Notes: generated by a model not told the origin, from the letters alone. DNA of 64,000 nt from Flammeovirga agarivorans (GCF_012641475.1 NZ_JABAIL010000002.1:1040197-1104196); one strand, 5' to 3'. Positions 37,101-46,763 are shown, counted from the stretch's first letter. Made by a program: numbers and translations.

Positions 37101-38255
37101 ATGAACAAAACTTTCTTTCTTCTGTGTATACTGTTAGTGGCGACGACGCTTATCAAAGCACAAAGCAAATTTCAAGAATATTTTATCGATTCCACCGACC
37201 ATGCTATTGATGTAAGTGGTTTTCTAAATGCAGGGTACGGCTTCTTACCTGTTCCAATTGTTATCACCGAACCTGCTGTAGGTTTTGGTGGAGGACTTGC
37301 TGGTATCTACTTCCATGGTAATCAAAAAGAAAGAGTAGTAGAAGAAGGGGAAAACAACTTTGAAAACAGTAAAAACCTACCACCAGTATTAACAGCAGTT
37401 GCTGGCATGTATACAGAAAATGGAACTTGGGTAACGATGTTAGCGCACCAAGGATCTTACCTTAATGACCGGTTAAGGTATACAGGTGCTTTGGGCTATA
37501 TGAACATTAACCTTACATTTTATGGTGCAGGACTTATTTCTGAAGATAAATATGCTTTCAACATGAAAGGGTTTCTTACTTTTCAGGAATTTTTATTTCG
37601 ACCTGTTGCAAAGCTTCCTTTTTTCACTGGATTAAACTATGTGTACTTCAATAACAATATTACCTTCGATACGCAAATTCCAGAAGTAGAACCCCTACAG
37701 GATGAAACCAACCTTGGAGGAATGAATATAGTAGCCATGTGGGATACTAGGAATAATACTTTTACACCTTTTAAAGGGATAATGACTGCTACTGAGTTTG
37801 GTATTTTTGCCAAAGCATTAGGCGGGGATAACGACTATTGGAACTTTAGTCACCGTACTTATTTCTATCAACCGATCGTTAAAGAAAAACTCTTCTCTGG
37901 TTATAGAGTAAAGTTTGATAGCAAATGGGGAGACAATGTTCCTTTTTATGAATTACCATTTGTATCATTAAGGGGTATCCCTGCTTTGAGGTATCAAGAA
38001 CATAATGCCTTAACACTAGAAACAGAATGGAGGTGGCAAGTCTTTAAAAGATGGAGTGCTGTAGGATTTGTAGGAGCAGGATTTGTTGCTCCAAAAATTA
38101 ATGCTTTCGACTTTGGAGATCCTAAAGTTGCTGGAGGTGGCGGATTCCGATACCTAATAGCTAGTGATTATGGTCTCCATGCCGGTATAGATGTGGCAAA
38201 AGGCCCTGAAATTTGGGCTTGGTATTTAACCATTGGTAGTAATTGGTTTAGATAA
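37101..38255 (+). CDS. Outer-membrane barrel of the BamA/surface-antigen family without POTRA domains
   Basis: A 384-residue exported beta-barrel. The signal peptide MNKTFFLLCILLVATTLIKA precedes the mature sequence; I start at the ATG at 37101 rather than the TTG at 37086. Residues WDTRNNTFTPFKGIMTATE and RGIPALRYQEHNALTLETEWRW match the bacterial surface antigen (Omp85 barrel) domain, in which RGY/RGI loop and strand patterns recur. No POTRA repeats are present, so it is not BamA. It resembles the barrel at 42809-43909 in these motifs. Substrate is unknown. The preceding terminator separates it from the short peptide gene. Confidence 0.85.
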   Translation: MNKTFFLLCILLVATTLIKAQSKFQEYFIDSTDHAIDVSGFLNAGYGFLPVPIVITEPAVGFGGGLAGIYFHGNQKERVVEEGENNFENSKNLPPVLTAVAGMYTENGTWVTMLAHQGSYLNDRLRYTGALGYMNINLTFYGAGLISEDKYAFNMKGFLTFQEFLFRPVAKLPFFTGLNYVYFNNNITFDTQIPEVEPLQDETNLGGMNIVAMWDTRNNTFTPFKGIMTATEFGIFAKALGGDNDYWNFSHRTYFYQPIVKEKLFSGYRVKFDSKWGDNVPFYELPFVSLRGIPALRYQEHNALTLETEWRWQVFKRWSAVGFVGAGFVAPKINAFDFGDPKVAGGGGFRYLIASDYGLHAGIDVAKGPEIWAWYLTIGSNWFR

Positions 38256-38298
38256 AAAAAAGTTCACTTGGTAATAATTACCAAGTGAACTTTTTTTT
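38253..38298. terminator. Bidirectional terminator between the barrel and PKD lipoprotein genes
   Basis: A perfect stem of about 20 bp (AAAAAAAGTTCACTTGGTAA with its complement) with T-runs at both ends, between convergent genes. It overlaps both stop regions slightly. Confidence 0.92.
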
Positions 38299-39688
38299 AT
38301 TTATTGACCTGAAATATCAATTGGTTGATCATCACTTCTACATTAGGAGCAATATCTTGTTGAGAAAAATAAAGCAAGTGATTTTTCCCATTCTCATTAG
38401 AAGTTGATTCTACAGCTGCATCAAAAGTATTTTCTTCCTCTTCAATAATTCTTAAACCGAAAGATTCTATACCATCAGGGTTCGCTTCCAAACTTATTTG
38501 TGCTCCATTAGTTTCATCAGTAACCACAAATGTATTTGAAGAATTCAACGCGATCACTTCACCTTTCTTAATAGAAGACTCATTCAATTCGAAATAGATA
38601 CCGACTGCTGACGTAGCGCTATTATTCTCTTCATCGCCAATATATATGAACCTTTTATCTCCTTCTACAAAAGAACTTACTTTAGAAGTCTCTGTTAATG
38701 GACCATTCTCCGACTGAGAAAAATATAACGATTTAGACCCCGTAGGAATACCATCAGAACTTGTTGCTTTTTCTACTGTAGCTCTATTATAGGCTTGCTC
38801 TTCAACATCAAAAATAATTGTCTCCTGAATATTCTTGTAATAGGTTAATGATAGTCCGTCTTCAGATTTTTCAAATAACTCTAGATCTATACTAGGAGTA
38901 ACAATTATCTCATTAAAATCCTTGTTTAATTTATTTACGAGGTTATTAGACTGAACAAACACACGGACCATATTCGTTGTATTTTCCAATCGTATTGTTG
39001 GTTTTTCAACTTTTCTTGTATTCAATTCAACTGTGTACTCAGAAGGTTGATCATAAATATCAACAAATCTAATTTTGAAATAGTAAGTGCTCTCTGAAGC
39101 TAAATTATTAACATCAAAGCCTTGAGAAGGTTCTACCTTTACTTCTTCCCCAATTGCTCCTATTTCAATACCTCTTAATGGGTTTAATAACTGGGTAAAT
39201 GCTTCATCAGTTGCCAAACTAACATACATTTCCTTAACATGATTAGGTTCAGAACCTTGAACATATTCCCAATTTAATGAGTAATCCCATGCTCCTGCTT
39301 CCAATTGATTGAATTGAATTTGAATACCATTCTCATTTACCTCTTCGCCAATTGTAACATCATATGTTACTGAAGATACTTCTTGATCAATGGCAATATC
39401 AATCATTTTTAATGTGACAATATATTCACCAGGAGTTTCATAAGTATGAGATACGTTGATATTATTATCAGAGGTAAACTCTTCAGAATCTCCCCAATTC
39501 CACTTATAATCAACCTCAGCTGGCGGATTCTCTGATCTATTTTCTAAAACTAATTCTAATGCATTATGATCTATTCCACTTAAGGTAGCTTGAGCTTTAG
39601 CAGGTAAATTTGCCTGTGGCTCATCTTTTGAACATGAAAATGCGAAAATTGATAGAACACCAACAATAAAGTATAGTATATGTTTCAT
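38297..39688 (-). CDS. PKD-domain lipoprotein with internal repeat
   Basis: A 463-residue lipoprotein with signal MKHILYFIVGVLSIFAFSC and anchor Cys at 19, followed by SKDEP. I chose 39688 over the ATG three codons earlier. A PKD domain lies at about 30-115 (VDYKWNWGDSEE, GEYIVTLKMID). A fibronectin III-like region follows (YYFKIRFVD). The last 200 residues contain two similar units, each ending in a LYFSQ motif (GSKSLYFSQSE and KNHLLYFSQQD). The PKD fold suggests surface carbohydrate or protein binding. It is the last gene of a run with two small lipoproteins and a GH9 enzyme. Confidence 0.75.
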   Translation of the reverse strand: MKHILYFIVGVLSIFAFSCSKDEPQANLPAKAQATLSGIDHNALELVLENRSENPPAEVDYKWNWGDSEEFTSDNNINVSHTYETPGEYIVTLKMIDIAIDQEVSSVTYDVTIGEEVNENGIQIQFNQLEAGAWDYSLNWEYVQGSEPNHVKEMYVSLATDEAFTQLLNPLRGIEIGAIGEEVKVEPSQGFDVNNLASESTYYFKIRFVDIYDQPSEYTVELNTRKVEKPTIRLENTTNMVRVFVQSNNLVNKLNKDFNEIIVTPSIDLELFEKSEDGLSLTYYKNIQETIIFDVEEQAYNRATVEKATSSDGIPTGSKSLYFSQSENGPLTETSKVSSFVEGDKRFIYIGDEENNSATSAVGIYFELNESSIKKGEVIALNSSNTFVVTDETNGAQISLEANPDGIESFGLRIIEEEENTFDAAVESTSNENGKNHLLYFSQQDIAPNVEVMINQLIFQVNK

Positions 39689-39803
39689 AAACAACAATAG
39701 TATTTTTTGTAATTGTAAACTGTAGTAGTAACATTGTATACGACTTCAATAAAATAAATGTTGTTTAAATTCTAACTTTTATTTAAAATACATTGATCTA
39801 TAT

Positions 39804-39841
39804 CAAAAAAATGGACACCTACCTATTGTAAGCGTCCATCT
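39804..39841 (-). terminator. Terminator after the first small lipoprotein gene
   Basis: A stem (GATGGAC with GTCCAT, loop of about 18 nt) is followed by a run of seven T on the minus strand. It lies about 23 bp after the stop of the gene ending at 39864. Confidence 0.7.
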
Positions 39842-39863
39842 TTTATTATCAAATTAAGTTCTC

Positions 39864-40331
39864 TTAATTCAAGTTTGAACTAATTGCTAAATCGACTGTA
39901 TGTTTTGCCGCAGCATGTTGGTTATCTTCTACTTGAAGAATCACTTGATATCCACCTGGCTTCAGATTATTCAAATATTCCATAGGAACTTCAACGTTCA
40001 CATATTTTGCTCCTTTAACATCTAAATATACTTTGCCAGATAGCAAAATATCATGTGCTTCAAATTCTTCTTGGTCTTGTGGTGGTAATGCCAAATTGAC
40101 GATATTTTCATGCCCTGCCAAAGTAGGGAATGTAACTATTAAGTTTTCTACTTGATTAGGCACATGTACATCAAAAGAAATACCTCTTGTGAAATTACCT
40201 TGTGCAGTAGATATACCTATGGTCTTACAATTAATTGTAGGTGAATTCTTCGGTGTTGGGTTATCTTTAGAACAAGACGACGCAAAAACTAAAGTGAATA
40301 AAGTAAGTACTGAAATTAGAATCTTTTTCAT
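39864..40331 (-). CDS. Small lipoprotein, member of a paralogous pair (A)
   Basis: A 155-residue lipoprotein (signal MKKILISVLTLFTLVFASSC, anchor Cys 20). The mature part shares an ordered pattern with its neighbour: [H/Y]VPxxVxxLxVxxP, then NLA, then a VYxDVKG[A/N] motif, then YLNxLKPGGYQVILQVED. It resembles a beta-sandwich domain. The family is not recognised. It starts 38 bp after the stop of its paralog, so the two are likely co-transcribed. Confidence 0.75.
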   Translation of the reverse strand: MKKILISVLTLFTLVFASSCSKDNPTPKNSPTINCKTIGISTAQGNFTRGISFDVHVPNQVENLIVTFPTLAGHENIVNLALPPQDQEEFEAHDILLSGKVYLDVKGAKYVNVEVPMEYLNNLKPGGYQVILQVEDNQHAAAKHTVDLAISSNLN

Positions 40332-40368
40332 AGTAATAATGATAAATGGTTAAATGATATCTTAAGCG

Positions 40369-40839
40369 TTATTTTGAAATAATATTTACATATAAATCGA
40401 TCTGTTTAAATGTGTTTTTCTCATCTAAAACGGCAAATGTTACAGAGTGTCTACCTTCCTCCCATTCATTTAGAACATCAGGATTTAAGTAAACTACAGC
40501 CTCATCATTTCCTTTTACATTCATGTACGTTCTGTTTCTAAGTAAACTGCTGTGTACTTGCTCTTCGAAATGAGATTTTGTTTTTTCTGCTAGATTTATC
40601 TGTAAATAATCGTTCTTGTAAGGCATCTCTACATCCAAAGAGACAATCTTACCAGGAACATATATTGTTGTAATTAGGGTGTCTTTTACTTGTCCTTTAA
40701 TTAACCTTGGTTCACTTCCATGAGAAAATTCAAATGATGTACTTTTTGGTACTACACTGTTGATATTTCTTCCTCCACAAGAGGTGAAAATGAAACCAAA
40801 GCATAAACCCAATACGATATTTATTATTAATCTTTTCAT
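40369..40839 (-). CDS. Small lipoprotein, member of a paralogous pair (B)
   Basis: A 156-residue lipoprotein (signal MKRLIINIVLGLCFGFIFTSC, anchor Cys 21). Mature motifs YVPGKIVSLDVEMP, INLAEK, TYMNVKGNDEAVVYLNPDVLNEWEEGRHSV align with those of the lipoprotein immediately downstream, showing a duplicated family of about 150 residues. Function is unknown. It is the first gene of this unit, because a terminator separates it from the GH9 gene, and a CAATCGTTC site lies 57 bp upstream. Confidence 0.75.
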   Translation of the reverse strand: MKRLIINIVLGLCFGFIFTSCGGRNINSVVPKSTSFEFSHGSEPRLIKGQVKDTLITTIYVPGKIVSLDVEMPYKNDYLQINLAEKTKSHFEEQVHSSLLRNRTYMNVKGNDEAVVYLNPDVLNEWEEGRHSVTFAVLDEKNTFKQIDLYVNIISK

Positions 40840-40896
40840 GACTTTTAAGGTCTACATTGAACAAAGAGAGTTTGTAATAATAGTAACGGCTTTGTT

Positions 40897-40911
40897 ATTC
40901 AATCGTTCGAA
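40897..40911 (+). promoter_or_regulatory. Recurring motif copy 3 (CAATCGTTC)
   Basis: ATTCAATCGTTCGAA, 57 bp upstream of the minus-strand lipoprotein start (40839), in the probable promoter region between a terminator and that gene. Confidence 0.45.
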
Positions 40912-40927
40912 CTATTTAATTTCATTA

Positions 40928-40960
40928 AGAAAAAGACTTATGGGTTTGAAGTCTTTTTCT
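40928..40960 (-). terminator. Terminator of the GH9 gene
   Basis: An 11-bp stem (GAAAAAGACTT with AAGTCTTTTTC, 9-nt loop) lies 16 bp after the GH9 stop. It separates the GH9 gene from the lipoprotein genes, which need their own promoter. Confidence 0.8.
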
Positions 40961-40975
40961 CACTTATTTATGAGT

Positions 40976-42724
40976 TTATTTCTTTTTCTGATTAAAATAA
41001 TTGTTGATTCCAGACATCATATACACAAAAGATGCGTTCCAATTAATTGCAATTTCATTGGTCGAATAACTACACTCCTCATCAATATATTTTGTCGCAG
41101 GTAAATTTGAAGAATAATTACAACCATCATGATTACTATTATTTTGTGGTCCTCCAATTAAAAAACCTGGTACAGGCTCTTTGATACCATCTGCAGATGA
41201 CAACCTATGATGAGGGTTCATCGGGTATTTTTTACCAAAACCAGTCAAGAAACATAAGTCTAATGCATTTCTTCCCAAAATGTAATCCGATAATGCTACT
41301 GTAGCTTCTAAGTATTTTTTATTTTTTGAAATGGTATAAGCATTCAATAATAACATCCCTTGGTTACTAGCCACGCTATTAGATCCCCAAACGAAATCAC
41401 TTTCTAATTGTCCCATGGATACTTTCAACGGCGATTGCTCATATTCTTTTATCAAAGCATTGGCTTTCTTCAGTACGACATTCTCCACGTAATTAAGATC
41501 TGCCTTTGGTAAAGTTTTTAATTCCTTTTGATGAAGTAATAACGAGTATACTGGTAAATAAGAAACATTACTCCAAGATTGTACTTGGTTATACTTTCCT
41601 TTCTTCCAATCTACTTTTTCATAATATTTCTCCTCACCTGTTAAAATATAAAGTTCGACTGCAGCCCAATTAAACTCGTCTGCTAAGTACTTGTCGTCAT
41701 ATGCACCCGTCGTAATTTTAGGAGAATACTGTTCGTTCAGTTTATTCTGATCATAGATTATATTATTATTCTCTAATGCCCATTGATAAGCTGCTACGGC
41801 TGCACTCGTATATTGTTGTTTTAGGTCTTTATTGAATTTTCCCAGAGTTCTAGCGGCCACAGACATCACCGCAGAAAAGTCTAATGCTGCAGCAGTTGTT
41901 TTCTGAATAACATATCGAGGATTCTTTTGAGCATGATCGGGCATTACAAAACCATCAAAATTAGCATTGGTCAGCTTGTGGTATACTCCTCCATCCACGG
42001 GGTCTTGCATATCCATCATCCAATCCAAATTCCATTTTATTTGATCCAAATAATGCGGTAAAGTACTTTCCTCTTTTGGTATACTATAATCTAATTGATT
42101 CAAAGTAGTATTGTATTGCTCATAAGCTAATAACATGCTGTATGTTGTAATCCCTGAGTTAACAATATACTTGTTATAATCCCCAGCATCGTACCACCCT
42201 TTTGGTGCAGAAATAGTGGTCGATGGATCTTGACCATTTCTTAATGCAGAAGGATGAACCAATACTTTGGTGTCATCATGACCTCCATTTCTGGCATATT
42301 TAGTATCAAATTTTTCCAAGATAGGAGAAGAGCATCGATGTAAATAGAAAGCATGAATACTAGCTAATAATGAGGTTTCTCCTGCATTTTCTACAATTTC
42401 GAATGGATAAGAAGCCTGTTCTCCTTCCAATTCGATAATATACTTTCCTTCTTTTTTAATGGAAGAAGCATCGATCATACCATAACTTTCCTCTGAATAC
42501 TTCCAACGTCCAATATCTGTAGTTGTTCCTTTAAGTACCACCTTGCTTAAATCTTCAGATAGAATCTTAAATTTCTTTGGACTGTTTGTTTTGACTGTAA
42601 TTATTTTTTTAGCATTAGGATAATACCCCACTTGATTAAATAAGTAAAGGTGTTCCTGAGCACAAATATTCGTTATAAATAAAAGTTGTACGAATACAGT
42701 GATAATAAGGTGTTTTGACTTCAT
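40976..42724 (-). CDS. Glycoside hydrolase family 9 endoglucanase-like protein
   Basis: A 582-residue exported GH9 enzyme cleaving beta-glucan links by inversion. The signal peptide (about 1-22) precedes a CelD-type N-terminal Ig-like domain (LFNQVGYYPNAKKIITV, about 27-115). The catalytic (alpha/alpha)6 barrel follows (about 120-575). The conserved GWYDAGDYNKYIVNSG holds the Asp pair, NPHHRLSSADG the active-site His, and YSTNEIAINWNASFVYM the catalytic Glu. All key residues are in place. Cellulose or a related glucan is likely, but GH9 includes other specificities. Confidence 0.92.
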   Translation of the reverse strand: MKSKHLIITVFVQLLFITNICAQEHLYLFNQVGYYPNAKKIITVKTNSPKKFKILSEDLSKVVLKGTTTDIGRWKYSEESYGMIDASSIKKEGKYIIELEGEQASYPFEIVENAGETSLLASIHAFYLHRCSSPILEKFDTKYARNGGHDDTKVLVHPSALRNGQDPSTTISAPKGWYDAGDYNKYIVNSGITTYSMLLAYEQYNTTLNQLDYSIPKEESTLPHYLDQIKWNLDWMMDMQDPVDGGVYHKLTNANFDGFVMPDHAQKNPRYVIQKTTAAALDFSAVMSVAARTLGKFNKDLKQQYTSAAVAAYQWALENNNIIYDQNKLNEQYSPKITTGAYDDKYLADEFNWAAVELYILTGEEKYYEKVDWKKGKYNQVQSWSNVSYLPVYSLLLHQKELKTLPKADLNYVENVVLKKANALIKEYEQSPLKVSMGQLESDFVWGSNSVASNQGMLLLNAYTISKNKKYLEATVALSDYILGRNALDLCFLTGFGKKYPMNPHHRLSSADGIKEPVPGFLIGGPQNNSNHDGCNYSSNLPATKYIDEECSYSTNEIAINWNASFVYMMSGINNYFNQKKK

Positions 42725-42808
42725 AAGTAGTTCACGATAAAGTTGTCATTAGTTTTCCTTGCAATTTGATCAATTATCGCGATATTTTTGATGACAAGCC
42801 TTACATTT

Positions 42809-43909
42809 TTAAAAGGCCTCACCCAATGTGATATACAAACCTTTATTGTAATCTGTTACACTCCAAGCAAAATCAATTCTGACATTCGTTGGATCTTTTC
42901 TATTGATATTAAACCTTAATCCACCTCCTAATGCAGCCTTTAGGTGTTGAAAATCCTGGAATTCATCAAATACAGTTCCGGTACCGACAAAAGCAGTAGC
43001 ACCAAATCTTCCTATAATATTCTTTCTGAATTCGGCTTGTAACTGTATGGCATGGTCATCACGAAATCGTCCTAATTCATATCCTCGTAAGATCTGTTTT
43101 CCTCCAATCATAGAAAGCTCATGAAACGGAACATCGCCAAAAGTGGACTTAAAAAGTAGATGATAAGCCAATACATTCTTTCCGTCATTTGTTAAATCAT
43201 GATATCTCCTTCCATCTATTTCTAAGGTAAAAAAGGAACCTTTATCCATTAAGCTTTTATAGAAAACAGCCGCTACATCTAGATAGTAATTTTTAGTAGG
43301 AGTTAAAATACTGTTTCGCTTGTCCCACATAAATACAGGGCCAATTCCTAAATAACTACCACCATCTGCATAAGGTAATTCTGGTGGAGGTTCAATGGCT
43401 TCACCAGAGTCTTTTTGGTAAGAGACATCAAAAATATTGATAGATCGTATTCTTGCTCCCATAAATATTTTGGGCTGGATCTGTTTCAAAAACCTTTCTT
43501 TAAATTCAATTGAATGATACTCTGCATTTACCCATTCTTCGTTTGGGCTATCTGGGCCTAAGCGATATAGTTTTTCAGGTGTTTTTTTATATTCAAAAAT
43601 TCCTTTGAAATAATATTGTTCATGATTGGTCAAAATCGTATGCTCGGAAGACAAATAATTTTGCCCTTTATACGAAGACCCGTAATAGATATTGATATTT
43701 GAAGGCCTTGTGTTGTGATCTTTTCTATCAAACTTAAACTGATACAACAAGTATAACCCCAACACCACATCAGTTCTTGGACTGTAAGTAAATGTAGGGG
43801 AAGGTAAGATATTATTCTTATACACTTTTTGTTCTACAGAATCTACTTGTGCTTTTGACAAAGTGATACTTAAAACAAAAAGAAAAATATGTACACAGAT
43901 GGATTTCAT
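42809..43909 (-). CDS. Outer-membrane barrel of the surface-antigen family without POTRA domains
   Basis: A 366-residue exported barrel. Signal peptide MKSICVHIFLFVLSITLSKA. The motif FMWDKRNSILTPTKNYYLDV and MIGGKQILRGYELGRFRDDHAIQLQAEFRK match the Omp85 barrel signature without POTRA repeats. It resembles the barrel encoded at 37101-38255. The ATG directly abuts the stop of the upstream gene, so it is translated as part of an operon with the porin and the DUF6090-like protein. Function is unknown. Confidence 0.85.
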   Translation of the reverse strand: MKSICVHIFLFVLSITLSKAQVDSVEQKVYKNNILPSPTFTYSPRTDVVLGLYLLYQFKFDRKDHNTRPSNINIYYGSSYKGQNYLSSEHTILTNHEQYYFKGIFEYKKTPEKLYRLGPDSPNEEWVNAEYHSIEFKERFLKQIQPKIFMGARIRSINIFDVSYQKDSGEAIEPPPELPYADGGSYLGIGPVFMWDKRNSILTPTKNYYLDVAAVFYKSLMDKGSFFTLEIDGRRYHDLTNDGKNVLAYHLLFKSTFGDVPFHELSMIGGKQILRGYELGRFRDDHAIQLQAEFRKNIIGRFGATAFVGTGTVFDEFQDFQHLKAALGGGLRFNINRKDPTNVRIDFAWSVTDYNKGLYITLGEAF

Positions 43910-44479
43910 CTATTTTTTACCTTCTAATATTTTTTCGTACTGTAGCAGTAATCGTTTTTCTGTCATTAATGTATTTTCAATGAAATAGTCCATTTGACCC
44001 AATTTCTCTCTCTCTGTCAACAATTGCATTCCTGTAAATGAGTGCTCCATAAACTTTTCTATAAAATTTAGATAAAGAGCCTGCATTTTATAGAGTGAAT
44101 TATATTTAGAAAGTTTCTCCAATTTTATATAGGTCACCGCTCCTGAAATTTGAGCCGTTTCCCATGCTGTATCTTCTATCAACTCAAATTCTAATGACAA
44201 ATCATTATCGACATTCACAGTATCTAATTCTTCTTCAATTACTTTTATCAGATGTCGGATCTTTTTTTGGGTTGCTTCATGTCTAGTGATTAAAGAATCC
44301 ATCTTGTCATGGTTTTCTTTTACTTCTAACAAGATATCATGGGTTGCTTTTTCAGCTAATACACTATGCTCGTGATTACTCCACATAGTATCGATAAATA
44401 AGGCGAACATCACCCCAAATAATACAGAGAAGAACTCCTTAAAATACTTTTGATTGATTTTTACTGGTCTTTTATCCAT
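43910..44479 (-). CDS. Small membrane-anchored protein, DUF6090-like
   Basis: A 189-residue protein starting at the ATG that overlaps the porin stop (TAATG), indicating translational coupling. A hydrophobic segment near residue 20 (FFSVLFGVMFALFIDTMW) precedes a long alpha-helical stretch with charged heptads (ILLEVKENHDKMDSLITRHEATQKK). This layout of an N-terminal helix followed by long coiled helices resembles the DUF6090 family of Bacteroidota. The reading frame is open upstream, but there the start would lie inside the porin gene. The function is not known. Confidence 0.65.
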   Translation of the reverse strand: MDKRPVKINQKYFKEFFSVLFGVMFALFIDTMWSNHEHSVLAEKATHDILLEVKENHDKMDSLITRHEATQKKIRHLIKVIEEELDTVNVDNDLSLEFELIEDTAWETAQISGAVTYIKLEKLSKYNSLYKMQALYLNFIEKFMEHSFTGMQLLTEREKLGQMDYFIENTLMTEKRLLLQYEKILEGKK

Positions 44480-45939
44480 TAAAAGGTAAACTGTGTTGTA
44501 AGCATAAAGAAATGTTGAGTATGTGCATTTCCTGATTGTGTTTCCCAGAAATACTGTCCAGGAACCCAAAAATTATAAGTTGCACAAATCTCCCAATGTC
44601 GGTTTAAAGTAATCACTGAGGACAATTGCATAGAATCGCCTAAATCTCTAGAATTACTTTCCCCTGTTCTTAATATACCATTTGATGTGTTATAAACCGC
44701 ATCATTTAAGCTCGACCTTTGAAAATTCCAATAGGTCAACCTCGATTTTACAATATTGAAAACAGTAAAATCAACATTTGCAGAAATAGATGTCAGATTT
44801 TTTCTATCCATCGCTCCATGTTCACCAAAAAATTGAGCGACTTGTGGAAAAAGTGGATTGAATGTTCCTAGGGTATTGTCTCCTTTGTTTTGATCTCCCG
44901 AAGAATAATCAAATCCTACCCATACATGAGGTTGAAGTGGTACTTTAGGAAAAGAGACACCAAACTCTGTTGTGATTGAGTAGGCACTAATGTTTTGATC
45001 TCCGAAGGAACCAAATTGATACATCGCTTCTACTTCATAGTTAAAGATTCTTTTGATAGGACCCGCAAGTAGAAAACCCGCTGTATACCTTTGTTCATTG
45101 GCAGTTCCTTCTTCATAAACAGCATTATTTCTATGTAAACCATAGAAGTAAGGTTCAAAATAGGTACGATCAAAAGAAGACCAACTTGGCACTCCAAATC
45201 CAGCAGTTGTAGAGTAAGCGACATCCATAGATTCATACCTTACTCCCCAAAATGTTGTATTCTCATCTCTTGTTGTGTATCCATCTGGAACAGGAATGAC
45301 AGGTTTGCTCACAAAGGCAACAAGCTTATCACTTTTATTACCCACATAAAACCCTGCCCCATCAAAAGAACGTCTTGTAATAAGCCAGTTTCCTGGTGAA
45401 AGTAACCTTTCATGCCCGCCTTGAAGTTCTCTTCTACCTGCCCATACACCCATAAATGTATTGTTATAGAGATCAAATCTATATTCTGCAAAGAGATTTA
45501 AAAAAGCACCATCAGTTACGGGTGTTCCTGCTCCTAAACGGTCGCTATTATCTTTGGTAGTATTGGAATAAATACCTTCGGCAAATACTCTAAAATTGTC
45601 TCCAAAGTGAATGTCAGCATGTGCCCTTGTTCTAAAAGTGAACAATCCAGAATTCTGAGACATAAACTCTTCATTTACTGTAGGCATGTAACGTAATCTT
45701 ACTTGTCCACCAAAAGAAGCCCATATCTTGTGATTATTAGAAAGGGGTACATTCTTGATTAAATCAGACCAATCTTGTGCTCTTGATCTTCTTTCTGACC
45801 AATCATCTAATTTCCAATTTTCTTTATATCGACGATCCTGATAACTTTCCAAAGGCCAAGAAAGACTATCCTGTCCTTCTGAAAAAAGTGGAATCAAAAA
45901 AATCAGAAGGAAACAAATATTCCATTTAGAGTTTACCAT
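44479..45939 (-). CDS. Outer-membrane porin with alginate-export domain
   Basis: A 486-residue beta-barrel with a signal peptide (MVNSKWNICFLLIFLIPLFSEG). The mature sequence has the alginate-export (AlgE-like) domain pattern: IWASFGGQVRLRYM, FTFRTRAHADIHFGDNFRVF, AGRRELQGGHERLLSPGNW, and near the end FNPLFPQVAQFFGEHG. Members form 18-stranded barrels for anionic sugars or other solutes; the substrate is open. First gene of an operon with the DUF6090-like protein and a barrel. The nadK gene ends 3 bp before it, so the operon may begin with nadK. Confidence 0.8.
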   Translation of the reverse strand: MVNSKWNICFLLIFLIPLFSEGQDSLSWPLESYQDRRYKENWKLDDWSERRSRAQDWSDLIKNVPLSNNHKIWASFGGQVRLRYMPTVNEEFMSQNSGLFTFRTRAHADIHFGDNFRVFAEGIYSNTTKDNSDRLGAGTPVTDGAFLNLFAEYRFDLYNNTFMGVWAGRRELQGGHERLLSPGNWLITRRSFDGAGFYVGNKSDKLVAFVSKPVIPVPDGYTTRDENTTFWGVRYESMDVAYSTTAGFGVPSWSSFDRTYFEPYFYGLHRNNAVYEEGTANEQRYTAGFLLAGPIKRIFNYEVEAMYQFGSFGDQNISAYSITTEFGVSFPKVPLQPHVWVGFDYSSGDQNKGDNTLGTFNPLFPQVAQFFGEHGAMDRKNLTSISANVDFTVFNIVKSRLTYWNFQRSSLNDAVYNTSNGILRTGESNSRDLGDSMQLSSVITLNRHWEICATYNFWVPGQYFWETQSGNAHTQHFFMLTTQFTF

Positions 45940-45942
45940 GAA

Positions 45943-46713
45943 TTAGATACTAAACTGTTCTAACATTATTCTATCTTCTAAGGATTGATCTTGGTCAAAT
46001 AGTAGGTGTCGTGTATCTTTTTTGTCTTGCCAAACTTTAGCATGAACTGCATTCTTTACTTCTTTAGAATCGGCCGCAGCTCCAATAGGGCGTTTGGTAG
46101 GATCTAAGTTTTTAATTTCGATCGTTACATCGTTGGGTAATAATGCCCCTTTCCATCTTCTAGGTCTAAAAGGCGAAACTGGTGTGAGTGCTAATAAATT
46201 TGCATTCAGTGGAATAATAGGGCCATGAGCAGAGAAGTTATATGCTGTACTTCCTGCAGGGGTAGCCACTAAAACCCCATCTGCATTTAAATGTTCTAAA
46301 GTTACTTTTCCATTCACAGAAATTTGAAGATTAGCACTCTGACCAGAATATCTAATCACGGATACTTCATTGTATGCTTTATAATGAAAATGCTCACCTT
46401 GATCATCTTCAATATCTACTGAAATCGGGCATAGATGAACATCTTGCGAGTGATTAATTCTTTCAAGTAAATCAACATCATCTTTATACTCATTCAATAA
46501 GAATCCTAATGTACCTCGATTCATACCAAAAATTGGTTTATCTAAATGAGGATAAGTATGCAGAACCTGTAGTAGGAAGCCATCACCGCCCAAGGCTACA
46601 ATTACATCTGCATCTTCAGGAGAATGGTTCTCATGTTTTGCTAATAATAAATTATAGGCCTCTTCTGATTTTGGACTTCCTGACTTTAAGAATGCTAATT
46701 TTTGATATTTCAT
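45943..46713 (-). CDS. nadK: NAD kinase
   Basis: A 256-residue enzyme making NADP from NAD and ATP. It has the GGDG motif (VALGGDGFLLQ), the MNRGTLGFL region and the C-terminal NAD-binding motif NADGVLVATPAGSTAYNFSAHGP. It is shorter than most NAD kinases but typical of Bacteroidota. It is 3 bp upstream of the porin gene, an unusual neighbour with no obvious functional link. Confidence 0.95.
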   Translation of the reverse strand: MKYQKLAFLKSGSPKSEEAYNLLLAKHENHSPEDADVIVALGGDGFLLQVLHTYPHLDKPIFGMNRGTLGFLLNEYKDDVDLLERINHSQDVHLCPISVDIEDDQGEHFHYKAYNEVSVIRYSGQSANLQISVNGKVTLEHLNADGVLVATPAGSTAYNFSAHGPIIPLNANLLALTPVSPFRPRRWKGALLPNDVTIEIKNLDPTKRPIGAAADSKEVKNAVHAKVWQDKKDTRHLLFDQDQSLEDRIMLEQFSI

Positions 46714-46763
46714 AATAAGTTTTGAATGAATGGATTGAATGGATCGTATTATTTAAAAATTGT

